A DNA stretch of 64,000 nucleotides from Symplocastrum torsivum CPER-KK1. GTDB taxonomy: Bacteria > Cyanobacteriota > Cyanobacteriia > Cyanobacteriales > Coleofasciculaceae. Shown here piece after piece: positions 7,964 to 14,970 of this stretch (its first letter is position 1; every line of letters starts with the position of its first letter). The notes below the pieces were generated by a model. The model was not told the origin of the DNA and searched no databases. It worked only from the letters and a program-made list of their open reading frames with translations. The position numbers were made by a program, and so were the translations under genes. The stretch spans positions 62,001-126,000 of the forward strand of contig JAHHIF010000007.1 of NCBI GenBank assembly GCA_019358875.1. Direction: 5' to 3'.

Positions 7964-10207
7964 TCAGATAATTCCTGAAGCAACAAGGTCGTAAATCACT
8001 GATTGCTTGTCGTTAACCTTCAATGCTAAACGTTCAAATGCAGAGGTACGAGACGATGGTATTGCTGAGGCAACCAAGCATTGATAAGCTAATTCGTACT
8101 CTTGGCGCATCTGTAACGGCTTAACTAGCGATCGCATAATTGGTGCCCAGGGAATTGGATCGACCTCATCACTGGGTAGTCCCTGACTTAATATCCCAGC
8201 ATTCGCCCCCAGAATGTCGAGCCACTGATGCGGGTGAAGTTCTTCTCCCCTAACTAACTTGCCGTAACCTTTCTCCAGGTAAACTCGTGCTTGTTCTTCA
8301 TGCGCTCGCGCCGCGTCAGCTAATGCAGATAATCTTATATCTTGATGCTGTCCACCCCTGATCATGTCTTGCCGCCATGCCAGCCAAGCCGTCAAAAAAT
8401 CATCATCCTTGGGTGCTTTTGGTATGGGGGATAATGCGATCGCTTGTCCATGAATTAGCTCACCCCAATGAGCAAGAAGCCAAGTCCCAAAGCGTGGCGC
8501 AAAAAAGTTTAGATCACCAATCAATATAGATAGGATAGGTTTTAGCGATCGCACAATAGTTTTTGACCCAGATGCATTTGCCTGACGTAGTGCTGGCTCA
8601 AACGCATGTAGCAGATGATGGACGTTAAAGGTATCGAGTGAGCCTTGTAAATGTACAGGTAAAGGATACTCAGCCCAGATTGCTGTTGCAACGTTCGTCT
8701 CTAGAAAAAGTGTGGGAACGAGTAAGTCAACAATTGCAGTACCATCATACTGACCAATTTGTGCCACAGCACGCTTCACTCTCTCGGCAGCACGATGATA
8801 AATTGATACCACCTCTGGCTCATCAGCCAGGAAGCTACAAGCAAACAGCAATACCCGCGCTGTCATCCGTTCTACCTGTGGCTCTTTACAAGGTGGACTA
8901 TCAAGAATGTCAGTTAGCATTGCCTGGGTTGTAGGCGGTAACCCAGAACCAACAATCACTCCTGGCTCGATCAGTTTCTTCAGTAATTGAGCCGCCTGAA
9001 AAGCAGCACCTTTTGGTAATCGTGGCTCATTCAACCATTTTGTCCACGATTCCTTGGTAATGCAGCGAATCCAGAACGCATCATTACAACGACGCACAGG
9101 CACAGTGTTCATCTCCTGAGCATCATCCAAAAAGATTTCAGCACGGACTTCTCCAAACGTAGCGTCCATCCAATTAACCAGAGGTTCTAAGGACTGAGGT
9201 GTGAAATCCACAGAGTCTCCTGGCTGTATCCAAATATCAATCTGTGTCCCTTCCCGACGCACTACCTGGTAATTCAGAATACCCTCAAGGGCTGGCATGG
9301 AAATTTCACCTGGACGCTTTAAGCCCTCAATTGTGCGAACATTGTCCTCAATGCGTCCCAAAACCTTGGCTGTAAAACCAGGACGACCACAGGGACAGGG
9401 TTCTGTGTTTAACTCTACAAGGTCGCCGCATTTGTAGCGTACAACTGGCATCACGAGGTTGAAAAGGTCGGTTGTAACCAGTTGCCCATCGATGACTTCA
9501 TACAAGCAGCGCTCACCATCGAGATGTAGGTGTCCGGCTTCTGGACAAGTCAGCCCGAAAATCCCTGTCTCTTGACACCCGTACTCGTTAATAACTGGAG
9601 CGTGGAAAACTGATTCTAGTAAAGCTTGTTGGTATTCAAAGAGGCATTCTCCAGTACAAATGACAGCAATGACACTTGGTGTACTCTTATTTTTAAGCCG
9701 TGTCGCAACTTCACACAATCGGCTAGGATAGCCGCGAATCACAACTGGACGCTCTGTTATTAGGCTGTTCAGTATGTGAATAAAATATTGCGTAGGTTCA
9801 CCTGCGATCGCAACATCAATTGCCCGTACAGGTTGCATCCGACTGGCAACATTAATGATTGGAGTATTTTCACCTATACCCCACCATTCAAGCGCTCGAC
9901 GACGTGAGCTAATCCTCACCTCGTTCCACTTTGTACCCGCAAAATAAATAAAAGACTGCCCTCGACTGCCACTGGTAGCACCGCGATAAACAATATCGTC
10001 AACGTCTGCGAGAAACAAACCCGGACTCTCACGAACCGTCTGTTTATCAATTGGGCGGAGGTTCAAAAATGCCTGCTGCCAGTCAGGTGAAAGTTGAAGG
10101 CAATCATTACTATGAATCAAACCTGCTTCACGAAAGCGATCGTAATTGCCTGGTGTTGTTACTGCTGCTTCTAGCATCCGCCTCAGGTGTTCAAGCGTTT
10201 GACTCAT
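7964..10207 (-). CDS. CapK/PaaK-like adenylate-forming protein with a long C-terminal extension
   Basis: The N-terminal ~370 residues resemble phenylacetate-CoA ligase/CapK proteins: the ATP-binding loop YRGATSGSRGQSFIYF (in the position of TSGSTG), INEYGCQETG, the CPCG zinc-type motif in TEPCPCGRPG and a hinge-like GRIEDNVRT. These enzymes activate carboxylates as acyl-adenylates; CapK relatives occur in polysaccharide clusters. Residues ~390-747 form a helical domain that I do not recognise. The protein is much longer than PaaK (~430 aa), so it is a fusion or a lineage-specific architecture. Neighbouring glycosyltransferases suggest a role in decorating a surface glycan, which is inference. 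Confidence 0.7.
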   Translation of the reverse strand: MSQTLEHLRRMLEAAVTTPGNYDRFREAGLIHSNDCLQLSPDWQQAFLNLRPIDKQTVRESPGLFLADVDDIVYRGATSGSRGQSFIYFAGTKWNEVRISSRRRALEWWGIGENTPIINVASRMQPVRAIDVAIAGEPTQYFIHILNSLITERPVVIRGYPSRLCEVATRLKNKSTPSVIAVICTGECLFEYQQALLESVFHAPVINEYGCQETGIFGLTCPEAGHLHLDGERCLYEVIDGQLVTTDLFNLVMPVVRYKCGDLVELNTEPCPCGRPGFTAKVLGRIEDNVRTIEGLKRPGEISMPALEGILNYQVVRREGTQIDIWIQPGDSVDFTPQSLEPLVNWMDATFGEVRAEIFLDDAQEMNTVPVRRCNDAFWIRCITKESWTKWLNEPRLPKGAAFQAAQLLKKLIEPGVIVGSGLPPTTQAMLTDILDSPPCKEPQVERMTARVLLFACSFLADEPEVVSIYHRAAERVKRAVAQIGQYDGTAIVDLLVPTLFLETNVATAIWAEYPLPVHLQGSLDTFNVHHLLHAFEPALRQANASGSKTIVRSLKPILSILIGDLNFFAPRFGTWLLAHWGELIHGQAIALSPIPKAPKDDDFLTAWLAWRQDMIRGGQHQDIRLSALADAARAHEEQARVYLEKGYGKLVRGEELHPHQWLDILGANAGILSQGLPSDEVDPIPWAPIMRSLVKPLQMRQEYELAYQCLVASAIPSSRTSAFERLALKVNDKQSVIYDLVASGII

Positions 10208-10276
10208 AGGGCTTGCTTTGAACCTTTGGGAAGGTACTGTTTATACACAACCCTGGTGCGCGTTTGAGTCCCTTTC

Positions 10277-10808
10277 GCCCCCTAAATCCCCCAATTCTGG
10301 GGGACTTTGAACTGTTGAGTGGGAAACTGGTGGATAATCGGCTTGTAATGGGCACTCGTAGAAAGTCTCCAATCTTAAACTATGTCACTTACCTATGCCA
10401 CCTAAGCGCATCCGGGGAACCACTCCGAATATCGTTGCTGCTGCTCGACACCTCCGGCAGAACCTAACTCCTGCTGAGAGGACTTTATGGCAAGCTTTAA
10501 AAAATTGCCAACTCAACGGCTTCAAGTTTCGCTGTCAGCATCCAGTGGGTTCGTTTATTGTTGATTTTTACTGTCCTCAGTGTCGATTGGTGGTTGAACT
10601 GGATGGAGAAATCCATGACCAACAAATTGATTATGATACAGCTCGCACCAAGCAACTCAACCGCTTTGGATATCAAGTGGTGCGGTTTCACAATCAGGCA
10701 GTAATGACCAATTTGGATGGAGTTCTCCAGCAGATTTTAGAGGTCATTGGTGAAAGAATCTAATATTTTTTTGTTCAAAGTCCCCCAGAATTGGGGGATT
10801 TAGGGGGC
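10277..10808. mobile_element. 532-bp unit: DUF559 gene between perfect 36-bp inverted repeats
   Basis: The left repeat (10277-10312) and the right repeat (10773-10808) are exact reverse complements over 36 bases; each starts with GCCCCCTAAATCCCCCA and itself contains an internal C5/G5 palindrome. The single gene between them is a DUF559 nuclease-like ORF. The identity of the arms stops sharply at both ends. I see no clear target-site duplication. This looks like a small mobile or formerly mobile unit, or a repeat family carrying a nuclease, rather than a standard IS; no transposase is present. Confidence 0.7.
10395..10763 (+). CDS. DUF559 endonuclease-like protein
   Basis: A 122-residue protein of the DUF559 family, part of the PD-(D/E)XK/Vsr-like nuclease fold. 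The N-terminal part has ARHLRQNLTPAERTLWQALKNCQLNGFKFRCQHPVGSFIVDFYCP. The likely catalytic block is VDFYCPQCRLVVELDGEIHDQQ, then YDTARTKQLNRFGYQVVRFHNQAV. The start at ATG 10395 gives the usual family N terminus (MPPKRIRGTTPNIV). The gene is complete and tightly packed within perfect inverted repeats. DUF559 proteins have been linked to repair, mobile elements or restriction; the actual substrate is unknown. Confidence 0.8.
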   Translation: MPPKRIRGTTPNIVAAARHLRQNLTPAERTLWQALKNCQLNGFKFRCQHPVGSFIVDFYCPQCRLVVELDGEIHDQQIDYDTARTKQLNRFGYQVVRFHNQAVMTNLDGVLQQILEVIGERI

Positions 10809-10843
10809 AATAAGCTTCATCCTGAAATGAAAAACGCGATCGC

Positions 10844-11407
10844 TTATTTCTTAGGAATCCTGCTAGCTATCCTGTCACCCATTTGCACCCAGTCTTCATT
10901 CACTAGAACCTGCTTGGTTCCAGATAACGCCTTGAGATTGCTACGCATCATCGACACTGGCTTTTCACAAAACGACCCAAGCTGTCTTAAGAAAGCTGTT
11001 GAAACCCAACCGCTTCGGAGCGTTGGAGCGGAAATGAAAGAGGGGTAACGATAGTAGGTGCCATAGTCAAGATAAGTCCATCTGCCAGTTGGGTCTTTCC
11101 TACCTGGGACAACAGCCCAGCCATTGGGTACTGCACCGATGATTCTCCCGTTAGGGCTGGAACGGATATTGACGGAACCTCCCTGTCGAGTTGTCACCCT
11201 CGCATAAGGTGATTTAGTGCCTCCGTAGGGGCAACTCTGAGCCAGGATTGTTTCACCAGGATTGAGAAATGGTGTTGAGCTTTGGGTTTCGGGTTGTGTT
11301 GTCTGTGCCGTTACTGTAGTCGCCGAGGCAGTCTTAACTCCAATCAAAGATAAGAACGTCAATGTAACAAAGGCGATCGCACTTTTCCAGTTACTTACCT
11401 TTTTCAC
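10844..11407 (-). CDS. Secreted SH3b-domain protein
   Basis: GTG start with AGAGG upstream, then a signal peptide (KSAIAFVTLTFLSLIGVKTASA) with likely cleavage after ASA. Residues ~70-140 form a bacterial SH3 domain (ARVTTRQGGSVNIRSSPNG, VPNGWAVVPGRKDPTGRWTYL, SGWVSTAFLRQLGSFC). Such domains bind peptidoglycan or other wall components in the periplasm. The C-terminal ~45 residues lack a known fold. The protein has 187 residues and stands alone between the DUF559 unit and the glycosyltransferase block. Confidence 0.75.
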   Translation of the reverse strand: MKKVSNWKSAIAFVTLTFLSLIGVKTASATTVTAQTTQPETQSSTPFLNPGETILAQSCPYGGTKSPYARVTTRQGGSVNIRSSPNGRIIGAVPNGWAVVPGRKDPTGRWTYLDYGTYYRYPSFISAPTLRSGWVSTAFLRQLGSFCEKPVSMMRSNLKALSGTKQVLVNEDWVQMGDRIASRIPKK

Positions 11408-11554
11408 TCTTGTGTACCTCTGTGTTTCATACGTTATCTCTAAATCTCTAATTGCAGGGTAATAATGCCCAATCTATGGCGCTAAACCCGAAATCCGTAT
11501 CTGTATATATACTTACCGTTTCTCAATAGAGCCTTTTCCTCTGCTCTCTCTAGC

Positions 11555-12301
11555 TCACATGGGTTTTCGTCGAGCTTGCATTTTTTCGTAATAATGCTTC
11601 CTGTTTTGCTCTACAAGCGGGGCTTCTGTCCATTGTTGGTTAGGTTCGTGAGGCAAATGTAAATACACAAGTTCTGGACACCTGCACAAGAATCGCCCAC
11701 CGTCAAGATACCGCTCAATGATGTCTTGATCTTCCCCACCCCAACCAACAAAGGCTTCGTCCCAACCACCGATTTCGACAAGACGAGACTGATTAAATAA
11801 CGGCACAACGCCAAAGCGTTCTTGTCGAATAAGCTGTTTCCAAAGTGCTGTTGGCATATCTTCTGGAGCAATTGATGTCTGTTCGATTTCAGTGGCTAAG
11901 TTATCAACATCAACACTTAGAGAACTTGACATGACACGATATCCAGTTACTAGAAAATGCGGCGATAATTCTGCCATTTTGAGATGTCGCAGTAAGGTGT
12001 TTTCTATAGGAATTAAATCAACATCAAATGGTGCGACAAATTGACCTTTTGATAGTGCTAAGCCTAGATTTAGAGCTTTTGTTTTGTGAAAGGTTCCACT
12101 GTTAAGCAAATGAGCATATTGGATATTTGTGGTATCCTCAATCTTTTTCTCAATCCAATGCGATCGCTCTTTGTCAGCTTCAACAATCACAAGTTCGCAC
12201 GTATCCAATAATCCTTGCACAGATTGCTTTTTCCACCAGGCAAGCTGTGTTCTCAAATGGCTCTCACGTCCACGATAGGCAACAATTAGGGATAACTTCA
12301 T
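11555..12301 (-). CDS. Family 2 glycosyltransferase
   Basis: GT-A fold enzyme of 248 residues transferring a sugar from a nucleotide donor. It begins MKLSLIVAYRGRESHLRTQL, has the metal/nucleotide motif DVD in FVAPFDVDLIP, and the acceptor-side motif GGWDEAFVGWGGEDQDIIER found in the galactosyltransferase-like C-terminal domain. A sister gene at 14043-14912 has the same GWGWEDQD motif. It lies on the same strand as two more glycosyltransferases but is now separated from them by a TnpB element. Donor and acceptor cannot be told from sequence. Confidence 0.85.
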   Translation of the reverse strand: MKLSLIVAYRGRESHLRTQLAWWKKQSVQGLLDTCELVIVEADKERSHWIEKKIEDTTNIQYAHLLNSGTFHKTKALNLGLALSKGQFVAPFDVDLIPIENTLLRHLKMAELSPHFLVTGYRVMSSSLSVDVDNLATEIEQTSIAPEDMPTALWKQLIRQERFGVVPLFNQSRLVEIGGWDEAFVGWGGEDQDIIERYLDGGRFLCRCPELVYLHLPHEPNQQWTEAPLVEQNRKHYYEKMQARRKPM

Positions 12302-12351
12302 CTCTTTGTCTAAGCACAGGTACGCTAGCTTTTACAGAAAAACAAGCAAAG

Positions 12352-12372
12352 CCCACCTCATTCATGGGTGGG
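12352..12372. repeat. Left-end subterminal hairpin of the TnpB element
   Basis: CCCACC pairs with GGTGGG across a short loop. Position outside the coding part and symmetry with the hairpin at 14017-14035 suggest the left end recognised by a Y1 transposase in trans. Inferred from family knowledge of IS200/IS605 ends. Confidence 0.5.
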
Positions 12373-12389
12373 ATGTAGCGTATGCACTT

Positions 12390-12539
12390 TTAAGTGCAAT
12401 CATCGCTAGGTAGAGGTGGTAGTCTATCAATCCAATCTTCTATCAGTTGGGTCATTGTTTTCTTTTTTAGATTGGCGTACCCCTTCAGCTTTTCTAAGCG
12501 ATTTTCTTCAATTCGTAGACTCAGTGGTTTTTTCTTCAT
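12390..12539 (-). CDS. Small ribbon-helix-helix protein divergent to tnpB
   Basis: A 49-codon frame starting MKKKPLSLRIEENRLEKLK and continuing GYANLKKKTMTQLIEDWIDR. The pattern (basic beta strand with alternating residues, helix, turn, amphipathic helix ending LIEDWI) fits a CopG/Arc-type RHH DNA-binding protein. It starts 2 bp from a perfect palindrome that also lies upstream of tnpB, so it may repress its own promoter and that of tnpB. It is inside the left end of the element, which suggests it is an accessory gene of the element. Short length is normal for RHH proteins. Confidence 0.65.
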   Translation of the reverse strand: MKKKPLSLRIEENRLEKLKGYANLKKKTMTQLIEDWIDRLPPLPSDDCT

Positions 12540-12540
12540 G

Positions 12541-12563
12541 GCATCTATACATTGTATAGATGC
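12541..12563. promoter_or_regulatory. Perfect palindrome between the RHH gene and tnpB
   Basis: 10-bp arms GCATCTATAC and GTATAGATGC around ATT. It fills the space between the divergent RHH start (12539) and the tnpB start (12581). TATA-like sequences in the arms could be promoter -10 elements. A likely operator for the adjacent RHH protein, by inference. Confidence 0.55.
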
Positions 12564-12580
12564 ATGATATCATTAAAGAT

Positions 12581-13504
12581 ATGAAGAGTCTTAAGTTCAA
12601 GCTATACAGTCATAGGCGGAATAGATATCTGAAGCGGTCAATTAATGCTGCCGGAGTTATCTATAATCACTGTATTGCTCTCCACAAACGTTATTACCGA
12701 ATGTGGAAGAAGCACTTGAACTGTGCGCGACTTCAGAAGCACATAGCTAAGTTGCGAAAGCGTAAACAATTTTGGCAATTAGTTGGTTCGCAAGCAGTAC
12801 AGGATATCTGCCAGCGGATTGAGAAAGCCTACCAGTTGTTTTTCAAACATCATAAAAAAGGAGTCAGATCACCAGGATTTAAGAAAGTTCGGAAATACAA
12901 GTCTTTCACTCTCAAGCAAGCTGGCTACAAGTTTCTGGGTGGTAATCGAGTCAAGATAGGTAACAGGGTCTACCAATACTGGAACTCCAGGGAAATAGAA
13001 GGAACGGTCAAAACACTGACTATTAAGCGATCACCATTAGGTGAGTTGTTTATGGTTGTAGTTGTTGACAATGTTAGTGAGTCGGAAATTAAATCAAGCA
13101 CAGGTAACATTGGCGGATTTGATTTTGGACTCAAGACATTTCTCACCTGCTCTGACGGCTCTAAGATTGAATCACCATTATTCCTCAAAGTGAGTCTTAA
13201 TGAGATCGCACGGGCATCCAGGCAACACTCCCAAAAAGTGAAAGGGTCAAACAATCGAGAGAAAGCGAGGCTCAACTTAGCTCGAAAACATGAAGCTGTA
13301 GCTAATCGGAGACGTGACTGGTTCTGGAAACTTGCTCACAAATTGACTGACCAATTCGATGTGCTGTGCTTTGAAGCATTAAACCTCAAGGGAATGAAAC
13401 GTCTTTGGGGTAGAAAAGTTTCTGACTTAGCCTTGGGAGAGTTTCTGCAAATACTTGAATGGGTAACAACCCGGAAATGCCAAGTAGGGTATCCAAACTC
13501 CTGA
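12581..13504 (+). pseudogene. tnpB: TnpB (IS605 OrfB), C-terminally replaced
   Basis: RNA-guided nuclease of IS200/IS605 elements, here broken. From ATG 12581 (better than the in-frame ATG 12560 because MKSLKFKLYSHRRN is the usual N terminus) it has the helical/wedge region YLKRSINAAGVIYNHCIALHKRYY, RuvC-I with Asp near residue 180 (GGFDFGLKTFLT) and RuvC-II with Glu near 264 (LCFEALNLKGM). Normal proteins continue with RuvC-III and a CxxC zinc finger to ~400 residues; here TnpB sequence ends at LQILEWV and the last dozen residues (TTRKCQVGYPNS) are read out of frame from intron sequence. With the third catalytic Asp and the finger missing, nuclease activity is not expected. Confidence 0.85.
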
Positions 13505-13875
13505 AAAAGCAAAAAGGGAAGTGTGCCTACTGCGATATGTTTTTCCGTGAAGATGATGTGATGGAAGTTGACCATAAAATTCCAAAATCGAAAGGTGGAA
13601 AGGATTCCTATGACAATTGGCAACTTCTACATAGACATTGCCACGATACAAAGACAGCTACAGACCTAGCAAAAGCTAAAGCTAAAGAAAGGGAAATAGT
13701 CGAAAGATTTGAACGTGTCAAAGCAATTGCCAAGGCATACGCAAATAACGAAGACCCAAATCTGAAGCAATCTGTAGATGTTCCTGGCAATAAATCCGAC
13801 TGCAATAGTGTCGAGCCTAAGCCCACCAAGAGACTTGAAAAAGTCGAGGATAAATGGGTAATGAGGTATGCATGA
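13459..13875 (+). pseudogene. C-terminal HNH fragment of a group II intron-encoded protein
   Basis: The open frame covers the last ~138 residues of a reverse transcriptase/maturase. The HNH endonuclease domain is intact: CAYCDMFF, then EVDHKIPKSKGGKDSYDNWQ and LLHRHCHDTKT. A ~70-residue basic tail follows (ending EDKWVMRYA). Reverse transcriptase and maturase domains are missing because the 5' part of the intron is gone; upstream sequence is tnpB. It could be translated from ATG 13459 as a free HNH protein but is best read as a fragment. Its stop is 20 bases before intron domain V, the usual arrangement. Confidence 0.85.
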
Positions 13876-13894
13876 CAAGCACCAAATTATTGAG

Positions 13895-13968
13895 GAGCCG
13901 TGTGAGGTGAAAGTCTCACGCACGGTTTTGAAGACCAGCGGGGTTGGTGACAATCTCGCTGAGTTTAA
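13895..13968 (+). ncRNA. Group II intron domains V and VI (remnant)
   Basis: Domain V is a 34-nt hairpin starting GAGCCGTGTGAGG with the GAAA-type loop (GTGAAAGTC) and returning CACGCACGG. Domain VI follows (AGCGGGGTTGGT ... CTCGCTGAGTTTAA) with an unpaired A expected as branch point. The 3' splice boundary is near 13968. Domains I-IV are absent, so it cannot splice by itself. Confidence 0.85.
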
Positions 13969-14016
13969 TGGATGTAAGACAGTCTCCGACTGCAATCCTT
14001 GCATGATGCCTGAATC

Positions 14017-14035
14017 CCCCGTTTTCAAAACGGGG
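14017..14035. repeat. Right-end hairpin of the TnpB element
   Basis: CCCCGTTTTCAAAACGGGG, a near-perfect palindrome followed by AAGTGGCTCAAGC. G/C-clamped hairpins like this mark the right end of IS605-type elements and the 3' end of their guide (omega) RNA. The element boundary appears to fall at or just inside the stop codon of the next glycosyltransferase gene. Confidence 0.65.
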
Positions 14036-14042
14036 AAGTGGC

Positions 14043-14912
14043 TCAAGCCATCTCATAGCCTAGCGACACCGGAAGCTGAATGCGGATTACATAAGGTTTC
14101 GGTTCAATCACTGCTTCCATCTGCAAATCTCCCATAAGGACTCCCTCAGCCAAAGACTGCATTGAGGTAATGATGTTGCTGTTTCGAGTTTGAATCGGCT
14201 GGACATTGCCATGATGTCTATTACGGGCTGTGTCTTCGTGTGAGAGGTGCAACACCCTACCAGTTGCACAGATCTGGATACCAAGAACGCTAGCCCGAAG
14301 TAGTAGATCTTGGTCTTCCCATCCCCATCCTGTAAAAATCTCCTTATACCCACCTAAGGAAAACAGCGTCATCCTTCGAGCACAGATCAGTCCACAACCC
14401 GGTCGATAATTCCCTGCTTGGTCAGACCCTGGTACAACTGAAACCAAGGCAACATCATTATCGAGGTGCAAGTTGTAGGTATAGCGATCGCGCTTCAGGG
14501 CAACTGAGTGAGCAACAGATTCCTCTACATCCTGGACATAGCAAATTGTCTGGGTATCGGACAAGACATGGTTCAACAGAGCATTTAAGCTAGCTTCATT
14601 CCAGAGGATATCAGCGTCTGAAATCAGCAGACAGTCACTCGTTGCCTGAGCGATCCCCTGATTAATCAGCCTCGCTTTATTAAATCCTGAAGCGGGCAAG
14701 TGCATAACCAGGACATTATCCTGCCGTTCTAGTTCGTGGAGAGATTCAACACATCGGGCTTCAGTTGAACCGCCGTCGCATACAATAACCCTGGCTACCT
14801 TATCCCTGGATTGGGTCAGTGACTGAACACATGGCATCACCTCAGCCCTATCTTTGACAGGAATAATTACCTCCAACTTTGATGCGTTAGCTTCACCCAT
14901 ATTTATAGACAA
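14043..14912 (-). CDS. Family 2 glycosyltransferase
   Basis: 289-residue GT-A enzyme. Motifs: LEVIIPVKDRAEVMPCVQSL at the N terminus, IVCDGGSTE (nucleotide-binding Asp), the metal motif DAD in LLISDADILWNE, and GGYKEIFTGWGWEDQDLLLRA for the acceptor site. It is related to the gene at 11555-12301. The last codons and stop abut the right end of the TnpB element, so the natural C terminus may have been changed by the insertion. It probably acts in the same glycan pathway as its neighbours. Confidence 0.85.
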   Translation of the reverse strand: MSINMGEANASKLEVIIPVKDRAEVMPCVQSLTQSRDKVARVIVCDGGSTEARCVESLHELERQDNVLVMHLPASGFNKARLINQGIAQATSDCLLISDADILWNEASLNALLNHVLSDTQTICYVQDVEESVAHSVALKRDRYTYNLHLDNDVALVSVVPGSDQAGNYRPGCGLICARRMTLFSLGGYKEIFTGWGWEDQDLLLRASVLGIQICATGRVLHLSHEDTARNRHHGNVQPIQTRNSNIITSMQSLAEGVLMGDLQMEAVIEPKPYVIRIQLPVSLGYEMA

Positions 14913-14970
14913 GTACTTTAAGCGCTAATTACTAAAATCTCAGTAAAGCTTCTCGATTCTAGCTGTACTC

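Larger units (their letters stand above)
12345..14042. mobile_element. Decayed IS200/IS605-type (TnpB) element joined to a group II intron 3' end
   Basis: Composite remnant sitting between two glycosyltransferase genes. From left: a subterminal hairpin (12352-12372), a small divergent RHH gene, a palindrome, the N-terminal ~two thirds of TnpB, an abrupt switch at about 13456-13462 into the HNH end of a group II intron protein, intron domains V and VI, and a right-end hairpin (14017-14035) of the kind that ends TnpB elements. No TnpA is present. Outer boundaries are approximate because no target duplication is expected for this family. Confidence 0.7.

Noticed and set aside
10264..10467. Open frame over the left inverted repeat
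   Set aside because: It reads through the 36-bp repeat and out of frame into the DUF559 gene; no support.
10791..11048. Plus-strand 85-codon frame after the DUF559 unit
   Set aside because: It begins in the right inverted repeat and is antisense to the SH3b protein gene, which has a signal peptide and a clear domain.
13868..14137. Plus-strand open frame of 89 codons
   Set aside because: It runs through intron domains V/VI, the TnpB right-end hairpin and antisense to a glycosyltransferase; no protein features.
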